Numbered from the stretch's first letter, positions 33,872 through 46,821 are shown. The stretch: 64,000 nt of DNA from Chenopodium formosanum (GCA_024500155.1 CM044880.1:4092001-4156000); one strand, 5' to 3'. The notes: generated by a model from the sequence alone, not told the origin. Numbers and translations: made by a program.

Positions 33872-36800
33872 ATGCTCAACTTCGATGTTGCTCTTCATTT
33901 CCGCTTTTCGGACCAAAATTTCGTCTTCTCTCGCCGTTTTTAACGCCCAGGTTAGTCGATACAGAGAATTTTCTCTCTCCAGATTCCCCTTTTCCCCTTA
34001 ATTTGTTAAGCAAAATTACAAAAAATGTATTTTAATCGATAAAAGATCTTGTTTATATTTGATTATTTGTTTGCAAGCTTGGATTAATTTAATATGGCAT
34101 TAAAAAATTGAAGTTTTTCATGTACATATAATCAATTCAATTATTAAATTTGCTTTTATTTTTTTTTTAATTCAATTGCACTGTAACGAAGAACCATAAT
34201 GCAGCATTTGGGAATTGTTTGTGAAATTTGTTTGCTAAATTTCTCCACATTGTCGTTAATTTGTGAAAGACCTTGATGTACGTGAATTGTTTGCTGCATT
34301 GCTCTAGTCGTGAGCTTAATTAATGTGTGTTTGAATTGAGCTAGTTTTTGTGTAAATTTGTAATTGTGAATTGTAAATAGTAGCGGTCAAATCTACCCTA
34401 ATTCACATAATTAATCTTATCGTACATTGTACACTGCTTGCTATGATTGTGTTTGTGAGTATGTTTTCGTGATGATAATCCAGTTATTTTTTTTTTAATT
34501 CGAGGTTATGATTTGTAAAGGGGGCATAGGATAGAGTTATGATTGTTAAAAGATAGTTCATTGGTTTATAATTTAAATCAATAGTTTCAAATCTCTTCCT
34601 TTATAGGGTGTTTTAGAAATTCAACATTTCTGGTGTCCTCTCACTGCACAAGAAACACACTTGTTTGGCTTTCTATTCCGACAATATGCCTTCTATAGAG
34701 TTCCTTGTGGAAAGTAGAAACAACTGAAAGGAAAGGCGAAGATAGCTGAATTCCTGACGCATATGTTTTTGGTTATTTAAGCTGATATAGAATTGCTGGA
34801 TTTCATTAGTTTGCAATTGTTTGCTTGGTGGAAGTTAAGAGGTGCAAAAGGAACCGAGTACAAGAATAGCAACTGATTGTAGTAAGCTTAGCTGACAATC
34901 TCTTCAGATGGTATATTTTTGGTTGTAGAGACTAGAGACAGTGGGCAATGCCTTGAAGTCTAGTATGCTAGGTTACGTTGATGCAGATCTGGCTCTTGAG
35001 TCATAGTGATTATTCAGAGACATGGAAGCTGGTATTGATACTGTGGTGACGGGTTGAATTAGGGGTGAAGAAAATGGCATGGTGCTTCTCCCAAAGGTAA
35101 TCCAAGACAACTTATGACACCAAATATGAAGATGGTGAGGGACAGTTTTTGCCATTGACGTGATGAGTTGAGTCATTAGGCTGGGTCTAGCACTCTGTCC
35201 ATGTAATGTCATGGCGATTTGCGGTCTGATGGTTGTTCAAACAGTCGTAACATTCTGAATAATAATCGCCGCTGTTACACAAGGATAAATTTCATAGTGC
35301 TCAAAAAGTCAAAATTGCTGTCTATAGTATATTTAAGATAAATGAACCAGCAACTATTAGTCTATAACCCATTCTATGCAACCTCTCCTCGCTCCCTAAA
35401 AACCCCCATATTCGAAGGAAAGATCAAGTTACTGTATATTATGTTTCCTGACATTCCTCACAATTTTGGCATCTGACTCCCATATTAGGCCGAGGTATCA
35501 TACTGTTCTTATCTATTATAAAGAATAAGATTCAAAAATTTTAATGCAACTATACAATGTATTATCGAATTGTGAAATCTTGGATATCCGAAGGATTGTC
35601 CATTTTGGCATTCATATTAATTTTATTCATCATATTTTCTCTTTCTGTTTTCTTAATTTTCCTTTTTGTAGATTTTACTGTCATCTCTAGTTTTTGTTGT
35701 AAGCTGAATTTTCTGATTGACATTGGTACAGGATCATCAAGGAGGTTGGCTTTCCAAGTACTCTGCCACTGCGGTGGTCGGAATTGCAGTTGCAACTTTT
35801 CTTTGGAGGCATGCCTGGATAAGGTACAAGGTTTTCATTACAGCCTTAATTTTGTTGCTTTGACAATAATTATCACTGATACATGTTTGGATTTGCTTAA
35901 GACTTTAAAGATAACCCTCCATATAAATTACTTTCATAATTATTTGACTTTTTGCTTCACTTACCAAACTTTTAAATTCAGAGGAGCTCTAAATTCATTT
36001 GTAAGCTTCACTCACATTAAAAATAATTTTTGAGGAACTTGTATGTGGTTTGATTTGAGATTCCTTTATCTCCTGTAAATAAAGAAGAAAAATTTTCCAA
36101 GCTAACGCTAGCAAAGTAAAAATTCCAAATGCGTGCAGCACCTAAGTTGAACATGTGAAGCACCTAAGTCAAACATGTGAATTGGCATGAATGATTATGC
36201 TGCCTTATGCTCGCATTGGAGTGTATTTTTTTTTTTATACAAATGACTTTATATAATTATATTTCAACGTATTAATATTATGTAATAGACTAGCTTGGCG
36301 GGGTAGGTAGTATATGTATTTTAGTAATATTAGTTCATTAAGGTTAATAGTCCTTAGTATAAATAGAGAGGGAAGGGAAGGAAATAAGTAGGCAGAAATT
36401 TGGTGTAAACCTTTGGAGAGTTATGGCCTAAAGCCATTATTGGAGAGTGGTGAGCTAAACTCACTATCGAAGATTGATAGCCTTAAGCTATTACATTATC
36501 CTTTGTAACCCTTCCACCATTATCAAGCAATCTAAAAGCTTTCTTCTTTATTAATTTGCTAGTTAAAATCAGAAACCATTGTTGTTACATTGGCTTTGCT
36601 GGGTGACCGAACTCAGTTATTTACATATTACAGTTAATGAAATAATAGTAGTAGATCACCTAAGCTTTGGCAAACCAAGATTTCCTTCAAACCCCATTTA
36701 CAAGCGCCAACTTCAAATTCCCCTAAACATCATATTGTATGCAGACAAGATTGAATACATTAGAATCCATATAAACCCATCTTGTCTGCAACATATTAGG

Positions 36801-38548
36801 ATGGACTTTAATGATTAAATTTTCGTAATAAAAGCATATAGACCAGCAACATGCAATTATCACACAATTAACAGTAAAACACACAATTGAAGCAGTATCT
36901 CCATTTTATTGATCACAACAGCACCACAGCAGAAAATTACCCCTTCAAACTTTTACCACAATCCTTAAATCACATGCCTAATGGAAATATCTCAAAGATT
37001 GGCATTGCCAAATCTTAGGTGATTACTGTAATTATATTTTTTGATATTATATCAATTAGTTGAAATATAATTGTATAAGGTCACTTGCATTAAAAAATGT
37101 CATTTGCATAAAAAAAAAAAAGAGATAAATTTACTACGTATAAAATTTATTAGGTGTAAATATAGTTGATTTCATATTTATAATATTAATAGTATATATA
37201 TATAACCTGTGCAATGCACCTCAATTAGAGGGTCCGTATGTACTTGTTCAGAAAAAAATAAATAAACATGAAGCCGCCTGTTGGAGTTTTGCTGCTTACA
37301 TTTTATTGCCACGTAAAACATCATGTGTCTAGCAGTCATAAAGAAATTAAACTGTCTGTTTTGTCTTGCTCATTTTTCCAAGTGTAAAACCAGATGAGAT
37401 CAACCAGCTGCTATACTTATCTAAGAAGCTACACTTCTCACTAATCAACTCCAACCTCAGAAGCAATCCAAAATCTTGCTAAGAAGACCCATTAAACACT
37501 TAGTAGAGCTGTTCCCCAATAATCTTGCTATGAAGCTTTGGAAAGTAGATATCATTTACTGACAAACAAATTATTTAACGATAGAAAATGCTTCTCCTTG
37601 TGCTATTCACATTGAAACTAATTTTGACCGTCTTCACAATACCGCGTGTCTGCTAAATCACATATGAGTAAGCTCTGGCATATTTTCATTTGAAAGGTTG
37701 AAGCTATCCTTGCATTTGTGCCTTGGTAAATTATAGTAGGCTACTTGAAGGTAGATTTGATGGGGTGTTCCTAAGACAAATTCTCCAGAAAAGGGGAATA
37801 TGACTTTATTATAAAAACATATTTTTTCAAAAAAAATAGTGGACGTTATCTTATTTCGGGATCATTTGGATGTAATATAAATTGACTTTGTTAGCACTTC
37901 ATTTTATTTTGATTCTGGTTTCCAAATGTTGTTTCATGATCTCACAGATGGGCAAAACATCGCAGGATCCAAGATTTGCATGAGATCAGTACCTCTGAGG
38001 GTGCAAGGCCAACTAGTGAAAATTCCGAGCTGCACTGTTGCTGTGGGCTTCCAGCCAAATTGAGGATGTCAAAAACTTTGAGGAATCCCTATAGATTATT
38101 CTATAACTGCCCCAAGAATGTGTTTCATCATGTATGTGCTCTATATCTCAACCCTAAGTGTTCAATTCTTTTGAAGAAATTTATTTATCAATTCATAATC
38201 GTAGCTTTCTTTTTGACTTTATTGCAGCAATGTGAATATTTTCATTGGTCTGATGAGTTATCAGCTAGTATAGAAAGAAGTAGAATAGAACTTAGTTTTC
38301 TTCGGAATGAGTGTATTCGGCTGCATAAGAGAATAGCATATGTTCAGTCTCGGCGAGAAAATGAAAGAGCTTTGTGGGAGGTAGAAAGGTCAGAGCTAAG
38401 ATCAGAGGTAGCTTCAGTTCAAGCAGAGCTAGATGATATAAATAGTAGAGTTCAACCCTTGTATGAGTTAGATAATATGCCTCCTGTAGATGAATCATAT
38501 GCCATGAAGGCGGAGAATGATGGAGCAATAGATATAGAAATTATATAG
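33872..38548 (+). CDS. GRF zinc-finger protein gene, copy 2 (exon 1 frameshifted)
   Basis: Exons 33872-33950, 35732-35823, 37948-38131 and 38228-38548 have GT-AG borders and consistent phases for exons 2-4. If exon 1 matched the 78-nt exon of copy 1 the product would be 224 residues. Order: a 26-residue start, a short hydrophobic segment (SATAVVGIAVATFLW, possible membrane anchor), a basic stretch (WAKHRRIQDL), a GRF zinc finger (CCCGLPAKLRMSKTLRNPYR, FYNCPK, then CEYFHWSDE), and a C-terminal coiled coil (about 80 residues, ERSRIELSFL...VQAELDD). Exon 1 has one extra A near 33918 that stops the frame at the end of exon 1. An unspliced frame from about 37976 also reads through the last intron. 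GRF fingers bind single-stranded nucleic acid in characterised proteins; the plant small GRF/coiled-coil proteins are poorly known. It may be expressed from another start or be a young pseudogene. Confidence 0.7.
34653..35510. other. Extra ~860 bp in copy 2 intron
   Basis: Between CACTGCACAAGAA and ATCTATTATAAAG copy 2 has about 860 bp that copy 1 lacks. A phrase at about 34970-34995 reads LGYVDADLA, reminiscent of a copia RNase H motif, but nothing else supports it. No inverted ends or target duplication are seen, so insertion here or deletion in copy 1 are both possible. Confidence 0.4.
36281..36625. mobile_element. Solo LTR in GRF copy 2 intron
   Basis: 345 bp starting TGTAATAGAC and ending TATTTACA, flanked by perfect 5-bp duplications TATTA (36276-36280, 36626-36630). 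TATA-like TATAAATAG near 36358. Same family as 539-845. Copy 1 lacks it: around 23573-23595 the sequence passes directly from the left flank to TAATGAAATAATAG. Insertion therefore followed the segmental duplication. Confidence 0.88.
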
Positions 38549-39017
38549 AAAATGAGGAGAGCTCAACATACTTGCTCATCTTAGTGTTCTGCTTTGATCA
38601 TTCAAGTACCTGAAACTGCTTCTGCCATTGACCCTCTGATTTTTGCAGAAAAATGTATTTGTAGTCTGAGTCTTTTTGCAGAGGGAAGCGTTTTAGGGTT
38701 TATGCAGTTTCATGTAGATAGCGCTAATTTGGTTCGCTTGTAAAAAATCTTCACAATACACATTACGTAGAATGATAGTAATTTAATCTACTAATCTACA
38801 TGGACAGTCAATCTGCCATGTTTGTGTGTTGCTTTATCACATACAAGTTAATTGAATCAGATGTTCGTTACTTGATGTTAAATATGTGTGTTAGAGTTAC
38901 TAACCTAGTCACCTTGCACGACTTTATAAAATTTGTTATTGCTTTTTAGCTCGGTAAGAAGATCTAACAATTTGTTTAAGAATAGTAAAACCTTCCTACA
39001 AAAAACTTATATCAAGA

Positions 39018-39420
39018 CTCATCAGTGTTATATATATTAGGGTTCCGTAGTCAGTGTTATAGGGGTTACTTAATTGGTGTTATAGGGATTACTTTGTTCT
39101 TTTATAAGTAGCCACACGGTGCGGTCAACCACACACAAGACGGATGTTTCGTACACAAACTTTCATATGTGGCTAGCCTACCAGCCACATTTTTTTTTTG
39201 AAAGAATATATTCGGGGTTACTTGGTCCGGGGTTACTTAGTCAGTTAGGGGTTACTCACTCGATCAAAGGTTACTCGATCAGTCAGGGGTTACTCGGTCG
39301 GTCAAGGGTTAGTTGGTCGGTCAAGGGTTAGTTGGTCGGTCATGGGTTACTTAGTCAAGGGTTACGTAGTCAGGGGTTACTCGATCAGTTAGAGAATACC
39401 TGGTTAGGGGTTACTCGTGT
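39018..39420. repeat. Degenerate GGGGTTACT minisatellite
   Basis: Roughly 15 or more imperfect copies of a GGGGTTACTYGGTCGGTCA-like unit of about 17-20 bp, densest at 39210-39420. It is bracketed by two direct copies of a CCACACGGTGCGGTCAACCA-like block (39109 and about 39427), each followed by ACACAA and a TTCGTA motif. Confidence 0.7.
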
Positions 39421-39479
39421 CTTAGCTGGCCATACGGCGTGGCCAGCCAAACACAAAAGTTGTACTTCGTAACACTTAT

Positions 39480-41085
39480 TTTTTTTGTTCTTATCTGAAC
39501 TTATCTTTTTAATCTGATCTGAAATAAGTAAAAATAAGGCGAAACTGGTGAACTAAACAAGACCATAGTATATGACTATAGATCTTGAATGAATTGATTG
39601 TATTTGATATTGCACTTCTAGAATCAAGCAATGACAAAAGAATGAGGAGAATTGTTGTCCACATGCTACAAAATCAAACAATTGAAGAAGCTCACATGCG
39701 TGAGATCTGCTTGTAAAGATACGTCAAAGTTCGTTTTGGCCAAGTTATATTAGAGAATTCTTTGTAGGGCAGTGAATGTTAAGTAGTTAGTGGTTGCGTA
39801 ATTGAAGAAAACAGCTCATGTTAGTAATATTAATCAACCATGTTTGATATAATATCAAATCTCACTCGTATTCATACAGCTTGCTCAAGCATATATATGA
39901 TCTAATCGATTTCAGTCATTTCAGGGATGTTTCCACTTATACTCTTACGATTAGCAACTATTAGTACGTATCCATATAAGGTTATGTGACGCATACATAA
40001 CATATGTTTGACGCGGGTATGTATAACATGCATAAACGCGTAATAATGTAGCTTTAGTGATTAGGGTTCGCAGAAATTACTCGAACTTTGGACAATTAAA
40101 CATGGTTGACATAAGAACACAACGTCACATTCTAACATTAGTATTATCGATCAATTGGAGGTCCAGCTAATACATTGTTGTGCCGGTGGTCAGCTTCTTT
40201 AATTTCATAGTACTTGTAAGTTGTAACTTCATTCTAAATTCTAATAATCTTCAAAGGACCTACTTATTTTTTATTGAATACTGAAGGTGCCCTAATAGAT
40301 AAGGAACATAATATTATAACGTGAATAGAAATCAGATAAGAAACATAGTATTACAATCAATTAAAGTAAGTAGGGTCTATATATATTTTTTTATGATTAT
40401 TTTTCCTTTGTAAGTAAAGTTGATCTACTTCTTCACTTGCAAGTAGCATCGTAATTTAATTATATCCAAGTATAAAAGGAGATTGAATTGTTATAAAGGG
40501 TAAACGATTTAACATGATATGATTGTAAAGTTTAAAAATACAAAATGAATATCCGATTATTTTTTAAATTTGGTTATAAGGGGTAATTGATATAGTTGGG
40601 ATATGACTACTATTTACTTGGTAATACGGAGTATTTGTTGTGTTTTTTGTATGAAAAATATACTGTAATTCGTATTAATTTTAGAAATTTATTTATTTTT
40701 TTAATTCGGTCCAAATTGATACCTTTTTCATCTCTCAAAACAAACATGAAATTGATATTCACGTTTTTATTTGTTATGAGTAGTATACACTTCACAATTA
40801 ATAACTTGTATACAAAGTACTTGTACTTCATAGCTTATGATTAATCAAATGACGATTATCTATGCTGCTATGCATGTTTGATTTCCTATGGAATAACTTA
40901 AAATAATTAGATACTCCTTGATAAAAGATCTCGCAAGTCTTAAGTACCGGAGAAAGAGTCAAATTTAAATTAGAAAGGCATTACTTTTGCTGAAAAGTGA
41001 GGGGAAAGAACACAGACATACAGTAAAACATTTTGCCTCTTCTTTTATGCCACGTGTCTCTAACCAGTATCTATAAAAGAACAAT
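39480..41085. other. AT-rich interval, no gene recognised
   Basis: No open frame with features, RNA gene or repeat structure is supported here. Confidence 0.5.
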
Positions 41086-41093
41086 GCGTCTTA

Positions 41094-41704
41094 TAGGGAT
41101 GTTAATGAGGCGGGGCGGATGTTGGCATTTCCATCCCCATCTCAACCTAATATTTTTACCTTCATCCCCTTCCTCATACCCACGGTGGGTCTAAAATTCA
41201 TCTCTATCCCCGTCCTGGCGGGTACAATTCCAAAACCATCCCCGTCCCACCCCCACTTGGATATCCAACCCCACCTAATTCCCACCTAACTTCCACCTTT
41301 CAAATACACAATCCTACATAATTAATATAGACTGCTTTTTTTTTTTTAAAAAAAAAAGCATTCTTAGTATTACACATTTTTTTATTTATAATATAAGTAT
41401 ATTACGAAGTATTATAATTAATATTTTATTTTACATAAATATTTTATAAAATAGTATAAAAGTATAGAATTTTGTTTTAAAAAGATATATATATAGATGT
41501 GGGTATAAGGTGGGTATGGAGTGGGTACGAAGTGGGGTGGGGGCGGGGATGGGGCGGGTACAACAAAAAATCCACCCCCGCCCCATCATCCATGGCGGAC
41601 ATGGTTTTCATCCCCATCTCCGCCCTACCACCTGCCAAACCGAGACCCATCCCCGCCTCACTGGGGCAGGGATACCCAGGAGACCTGCCCCACTGACATC
41701 CCTA
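41094..41704. mobile_element. hAT-type MITE, 611 bp
   Basis: Ends TAGGGATGTTAATGAGGCGG and CCCCACTGACATCCCTA are inverted repeats with TAGGG starts typical of hAT elements, and perfect 8-bp duplications GCGTCTTA flank it (41086-41093, 41705-41712). Arms are GC-rich (CCCCGCC / GGCGGGG) around an AT-rich centre with a T/A run near 41337. The overlapping frames at 41499-41778 are by-products of the arm. Confidence 0.87.
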
Positions 41705-42560
41705 GCGTCTTATGTGCGGCTATATGTTTTAATTATCTCATAATTCTTCAATGTGAAACAATCTACATATCTGTGTAGGTCTAATATTTTGAAATTTTTT
41801 ACAGGTACAATAGATTTATCTTTGTATTTATCAAATCAAGGAAGTAAAAGAAATTAAGAAAGGACTATACTTTTGTGTATATACTCCATGTCTCCGTATA
41901 TGATAATGTTGGAAGCTTAAGAAATTATTGTTCACAAATACACTTTTAATATTGCAAGGAGGATACATTACAAAGTGTCCTAATCCTTGCAAATTGGAGG
42001 ATAATCATTTGCTTAAAAAGGATCAACTTTCTAGGTAAAGAATAATATTTATGGAAAGCAATCAATCTATATGCAACAATTTACAACTAAGGAAGATATG
42101 ATACAAAGATAACTAGATAAGACAGGACATCAGTCAAATTACAACTAAGCAAACATTATCTTACTGTCCTTAATTAAAGAAATCTCTATCCTTAAATGTA
42201 TATATTTCTTGTCTCTCTTTCAACCAAATGCATTTTCCTTGTTTCGCTTTATTGTGAAATGAGATAAATCCCATATGATAAATCAAAGAGTAAACATGAG
42301 ACAATCGTTAAGAGATGGGATACAGTAAATATGAGGCTATTGTTAAGAGACGGGATGGAGTAAAAAACAGCGAGTACAGTCAATCTCTCATCACAAGCAC
42401 CAACCAATACAGCAATAAGCAACAGCCAGAGGGCCATAGTCCCATGCACTGTCGGTTTCTGAACAATAATAAATACCCCTTATTTTTCTCAAAACCCAAT
42501 TAAATTACGCCAAAAATGCCATAAAATCAACAAGACCCACCCACTTTTTCATACCTACAC

Positions 42561-45500
42561 ATGGACCCTTTTCATTTTCACTCTTTTCTTCTCTTTTCCC
42601 TTTGTTTTTCTCTTCTTTTTTTGGGTTCTTTTGCTACATTTCTTCAACATGAAAAGCCTAAAGATAGTAAATTTTGGAAACCAACTAGAAGATTATTGTT
42701 GGAAAATGAAGAAATTAGGCCTCTTAAGATTATGTTTAAAGATGGTGCTAGGAATTGGACTGATGCTCTTCCTATTGGTAATGGTCGTCTTGGAGCTATG
42801 ATTCATGGTGGGATTATTTCTGAGGTTATTAATCTCAATGGTATGTTATGTTTTACTTCACTCTTATTTTCTTGTACTTGCATTTGGGTTTGATAAAGTT
42901 GTGCTTTTGTTTCTAAATAATTCGCCACATTTGATTTGAAGTCGGGTTGGTTTAACTTGGGTGTAACACATAGATTGTAGATTCTTAACTATTTTGACTT
43001 ATTGGGTAAATTCCGTAAATTAGAAAGTGACTTATTATTTTGGAACGTGCATAAATAGAAATGTGGTATATTGAGTATTAATTTGTGCAATGGGGGTTTA
43101 ATAAGTGTGTTTAAGTGGTAAGATCTAGCATTGTGACTTAAAAAAAATGTGTGTATTTTTGTCTACAAGATTGGAGTTTCATCTTCTTCATTTTGGAACT
43201 ACTATCAGGTGATTCTATGTTAAAGGAATATGAAGTATTATTCTGTTATAAAATTAATTATAAATTAATTACATTATTAAAATCCATTAGTGGGTGGTGT
43301 CATAGATACGGCATAGATATAATTAATTATTGGACTAGTAGATACTTTATGTCACAAAACAAGCCAAAAAATAATTGCAACTATCTCTGAATGTAGCTGC
43401 ATTTTGTCTCTGAATATGTACCTGACCAAGATTTATCAATCCAATGGCCCAATTCCTTGATTTGCTCAAGGATGAATAATTGAATTTGTTGTTTTTGTGT
43501 ATTATTATATGCTTGATATTTCTATCTCTGTTTCTTAATGTTCGTCCCACATTTTTTAAGAGTTGTACTGAGTTGAGAGGTAGTTTTATCTTTTTGCATT
43601 GAGGTAGAAATAAAAGTAACACCGGATCATGTTGACTAAAGTCAAAAAAGATTCGAGGCAATCTTTAAGAGACGGAGAATATATTATTAGGCATATGATT
43701 TCAGGATAAACTTGCTTCCTAAGGGGAAAACTAGAATCATTTACTCATCTCCAAGTTTGATTCTTTGTCTATGTTATGCATCCCAAATTCCCAAGTTTTT
43801 GCTATGCTGGATTGAGTACTAACAATGGTTACACATAGTAATTCCTTTGTCATTTGTGTTGTATATATGCCCTCCAGATCTTATGTTGTTAGACATCAGT
43901 ATGAAATAGGCAGGGTAACAAATGACTTTAAATAGGCTCCCGCCTTAGTTGGGGTCGAATATACACAGACTTACCCTTAACTCCTTTGGATAACATATCG
44001 GCTTAATTTGAATTGTACAAATTTGATGTCATATTTGGGGGGTGGGACTTCAGGTTTTTTGAGTATGAATGAAGAGTCATAGTAACAACATTAATTTGGT
44101 TCTGGTGTTGAAATTTGAAACTGAACAAAATCAATACTTGTTTATGATTTGTAGAGGACACACTTTGGACCGGCATTCCCAGGGACTATACAAATTCAAG
44201 TGCTCCAGAGGCACTGGCAACTGTGAGAAAGCTCGTCGACAAAGGAAACTATTCTGAAGCTACTGCTGTGGCAGACAAGGAGCTTTCCGGAGAACCATCT
44301 GATGTATGTTCCTCCAGTCCTTTCTTTAGCTATTCCTTGTGAACAGTGAAACTTAAGCTTGTTAGTGTGTAACATAAGGCTATACTCATCTTATGTATGT
44401 TCAATATTTGGCTAATGCTCATCTTAAAAGTATGATTGTGAGTTACCCTAAGGAATACCCTCCTTTAGAGCTGTTACTCTTGGACAGCCTTATTTTTTCC
44501 GTGCCTGCCTCCAGAAACAGCTCTGATTACACAGGATTAATTTTACACAGGATTAATTTTAAAGCTAATAATTTTAAGCATCCTTCATCCCCTAGATTTG
44601 GCTAGTATTTGAACATGAACTATAAAACTTTAATTTATGTAAGTTGATAAATCTTGTTAACATGAAATGATTGTTGCAATATGGTATTACAAATTCTAAT
44701 CGAACAATATGCTTATTATATATATAGGTTTACCAACTTTTGGGTGATCTCAAACTAGACTTCCATGAACACAATTCTACTCATAATTACCAAAGAGAGC
44801 TAGATCTGAATACTGCAACTGTTACTGTGAATTACTCACTTGGTGATGTGAAGTTCACGAGGGAACATTTTGCATCAAATCCCGATCAAGTGATTGTGAC
44901 CAAGATCTCATCCAGTAAAAAGGGCTCCCTCTCCTTTACAGTGTCTTTGGATAGCAAACAGCATCATCATTCCTACACTGACGACAAAAACCAGATTATC
45001 ATGGAAGGAAGTTGCCGTGGTAAAAGGATACCACCAAAAATATATGAAGTTGACGACTCTCCAAAGGGAATCCAGTTCTGCATGGTTCTCAATCTACAAA
45101 TTGGTGGTGATAGTGGGGTTATACACAATATAGAGGATCAGAAATTCAGAGTTGAAAATGCAGATTTTGCAATAGTTCGTCTGGTGGCATCATCTTCATT
45201 TGATGGACCATTAACTAAGCCTTCAGATTCCCTGAAAAATCCAACTTCAGAAGCTCTAAAAAGGATGAACTCAATAAGCAATCTCTCATACTCTGCTCTA
45301 TATACCCGTCATTTAGATGACTATCAGAAACTCTTTCATCGTGTCTCACTTCAGCTGTCAAAAAGCAACAAGACTGCTAATAATGAAAATGAAGCGGTTC
45401 CTACTGCAGAGAGGATAAGGTCATTTAAGACTGATGAAGATCCATCTTTAGTTGAGCTATTGTTTCAGTATGGTCGATACTTGTTGATTTCTAGCTCTCG

Positions 45501-46821
45501 GCCAGGAACTCAGCCTGCAAATCTGCAAGGAATATGGAATAAGGATATTGAGCCACCATGGGATGGTGCTCCTCATACAAATATTAATCTTCAGATGAAC
45601 TACTGGCCTTCTCTTCCTTGCAACCTTCATGAGTTGCAGGAGCCATTGATTGATTTTATGTCTTTCCTTGCAGCCAATGGAAAAAAGACCGCCAGCATAA
45701 ACTACGAAGCTAGTGGGTGGGTTTTGCATCAAGTGACTGATATTTGGGCAAAGACATCACCTGATAGAGGGCAAGCAGTTTGGGCATTGTGGCCAATGGG
45801 TGGGGCTTGGCTTTCGACTCACTTGTGGGAACAATATACTTATACCATGGACAAAAACTTCCTAAAAACTAAAGCTTACCCTTTACTTGAAGGAGCTGCA
45901 TCTTTTTTGTTAGACTGGTGGATTGAAGGAAAAGATGGGTATCTACAAAGTAACCCTTCAACTTCTCCCGAGCATATGTTTACTGCTCCGAATGGTAAGC
46001 AAGCAAGTGTGAGCTATTCATCAACCATGGATGTTGCAATAACTAAAGAAGTTTTTGCTATAATTGTTTCTGCTGCTGAGGAACTGGGGAGATCTGGAGA
46101 CGATCTTATCAAGAAAGTTCTTAAGGCTCAGGCAAGACTGCCACCTTACAGAATAGCTCCGGATGGTACACTTATGGAATGGGCACAAGATTTTGTGGAT
46201 CCTGACCCGCATCATAGACATGTATCACACTTATTTGGAATATACCCAGGTCATACAATAACACCTGAAGAGAATCCAGATCTTTGTAAAGCTGCAAATT
46301 ATAGTCTTTACAAACGAACAGAAGATGGTCCTGGGTGGTCTACTGTGTGGAAAGCTACACTGTGGGCAAATCTGCGTAACAGTGAACATGCATATCGGAT
46401 GGTCAAGCATTTGTTCAACTTGGTAGACCCTGATCGAGAAGCAGACTTTGAAGGTGGGCTTTACAGCAACTTATTCTCAGCACACCCTCCGTTTCAGATA
46501 GATGCAAATTTTGGCTTTTCTGCTGCTGTATCAGAAATGCTAGTTCAGAGCACTCTAAAAGATCTCTACTTGTTGCCTGCTCTTCCAAGGGATAAATGGC
46601 CAACTGGTTGTGTCAAAGGACTGAAGGCTCGAGGTGGTTTGACAATCAACATCTGTTGGAACGAAGGAGAGTTATATGAAGTCGGGCTTTGGTCAGATGA
46701 CACCACTTCTGTCAAGAGATTGCACTATAGAGGTACTACAGTTACAACACAGATTTCTTCCGGTAAACTCTACAGTTTTGACAGGCGATTAAAGTGCCTA
46801 AGCATACTTTCTCGCAAGTAG
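42561..46821 (+). CDS. GH95 alpha-L-fucosidase 2, first of tandem pair
   Basis: Three exons, 42561-42840, 44155-44303 and 44728-46821, with GT-AG introns, give 840 residues, the normal length for plant FUC95A/AXY8-type enzymes. The first 28 residues are a signal peptide (MDPFHFHSFLLFSLCFSLLF), so the enzyme is probably secreted to the apoplast. GH95 1,2-alpha-L-fucosidases release terminal fucose, in plants from xyloglucan and arabinogalactan side chains. Family landmarks: NWTDALPIGNGRLGAMIHGG at the N-terminus, SRPGTQPANLQGIWN, NINLQMNYW with Asn428 and Asn430 (water-activating pair by analogy with bifidobacterial AfcA), NPSTSPEH with Glu558 (general acid) and FQIDANFGFS with Asp735. It has a KRIPPKIYEVDDSPK insert that the neighbour lacks. 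Same orientation as 49115, 2.3 kb apart: a tandem duplicate. Start is the first ATG before the signal peptide. Confidence 0.94.

Larger units (their letters stand above)
33668..38940 (+). repeat. Segmental duplication, copy 2
   Basis: Direct-orientation partner of 21770-25990. It is longer because of a poly(A) insertion (33695-33748), an extra stretch of roughly 860 bp (34653-35510) and a solo LTR (36281-36625). Exon and intron sequence align throughout. Confidence 0.88.

Noticed and set aside
34973..35212. 79-codon minus-strand frame
   Set aside because: Lies in the copy-2-specific stretch; no domain and no splice sites; the faint copia-like phrase is on the other strand.
41499..41778. Three overlapping plus-strand frames
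   Set aside because: They lie on the GC-rich arm of the hAT MITE and cross its right border.
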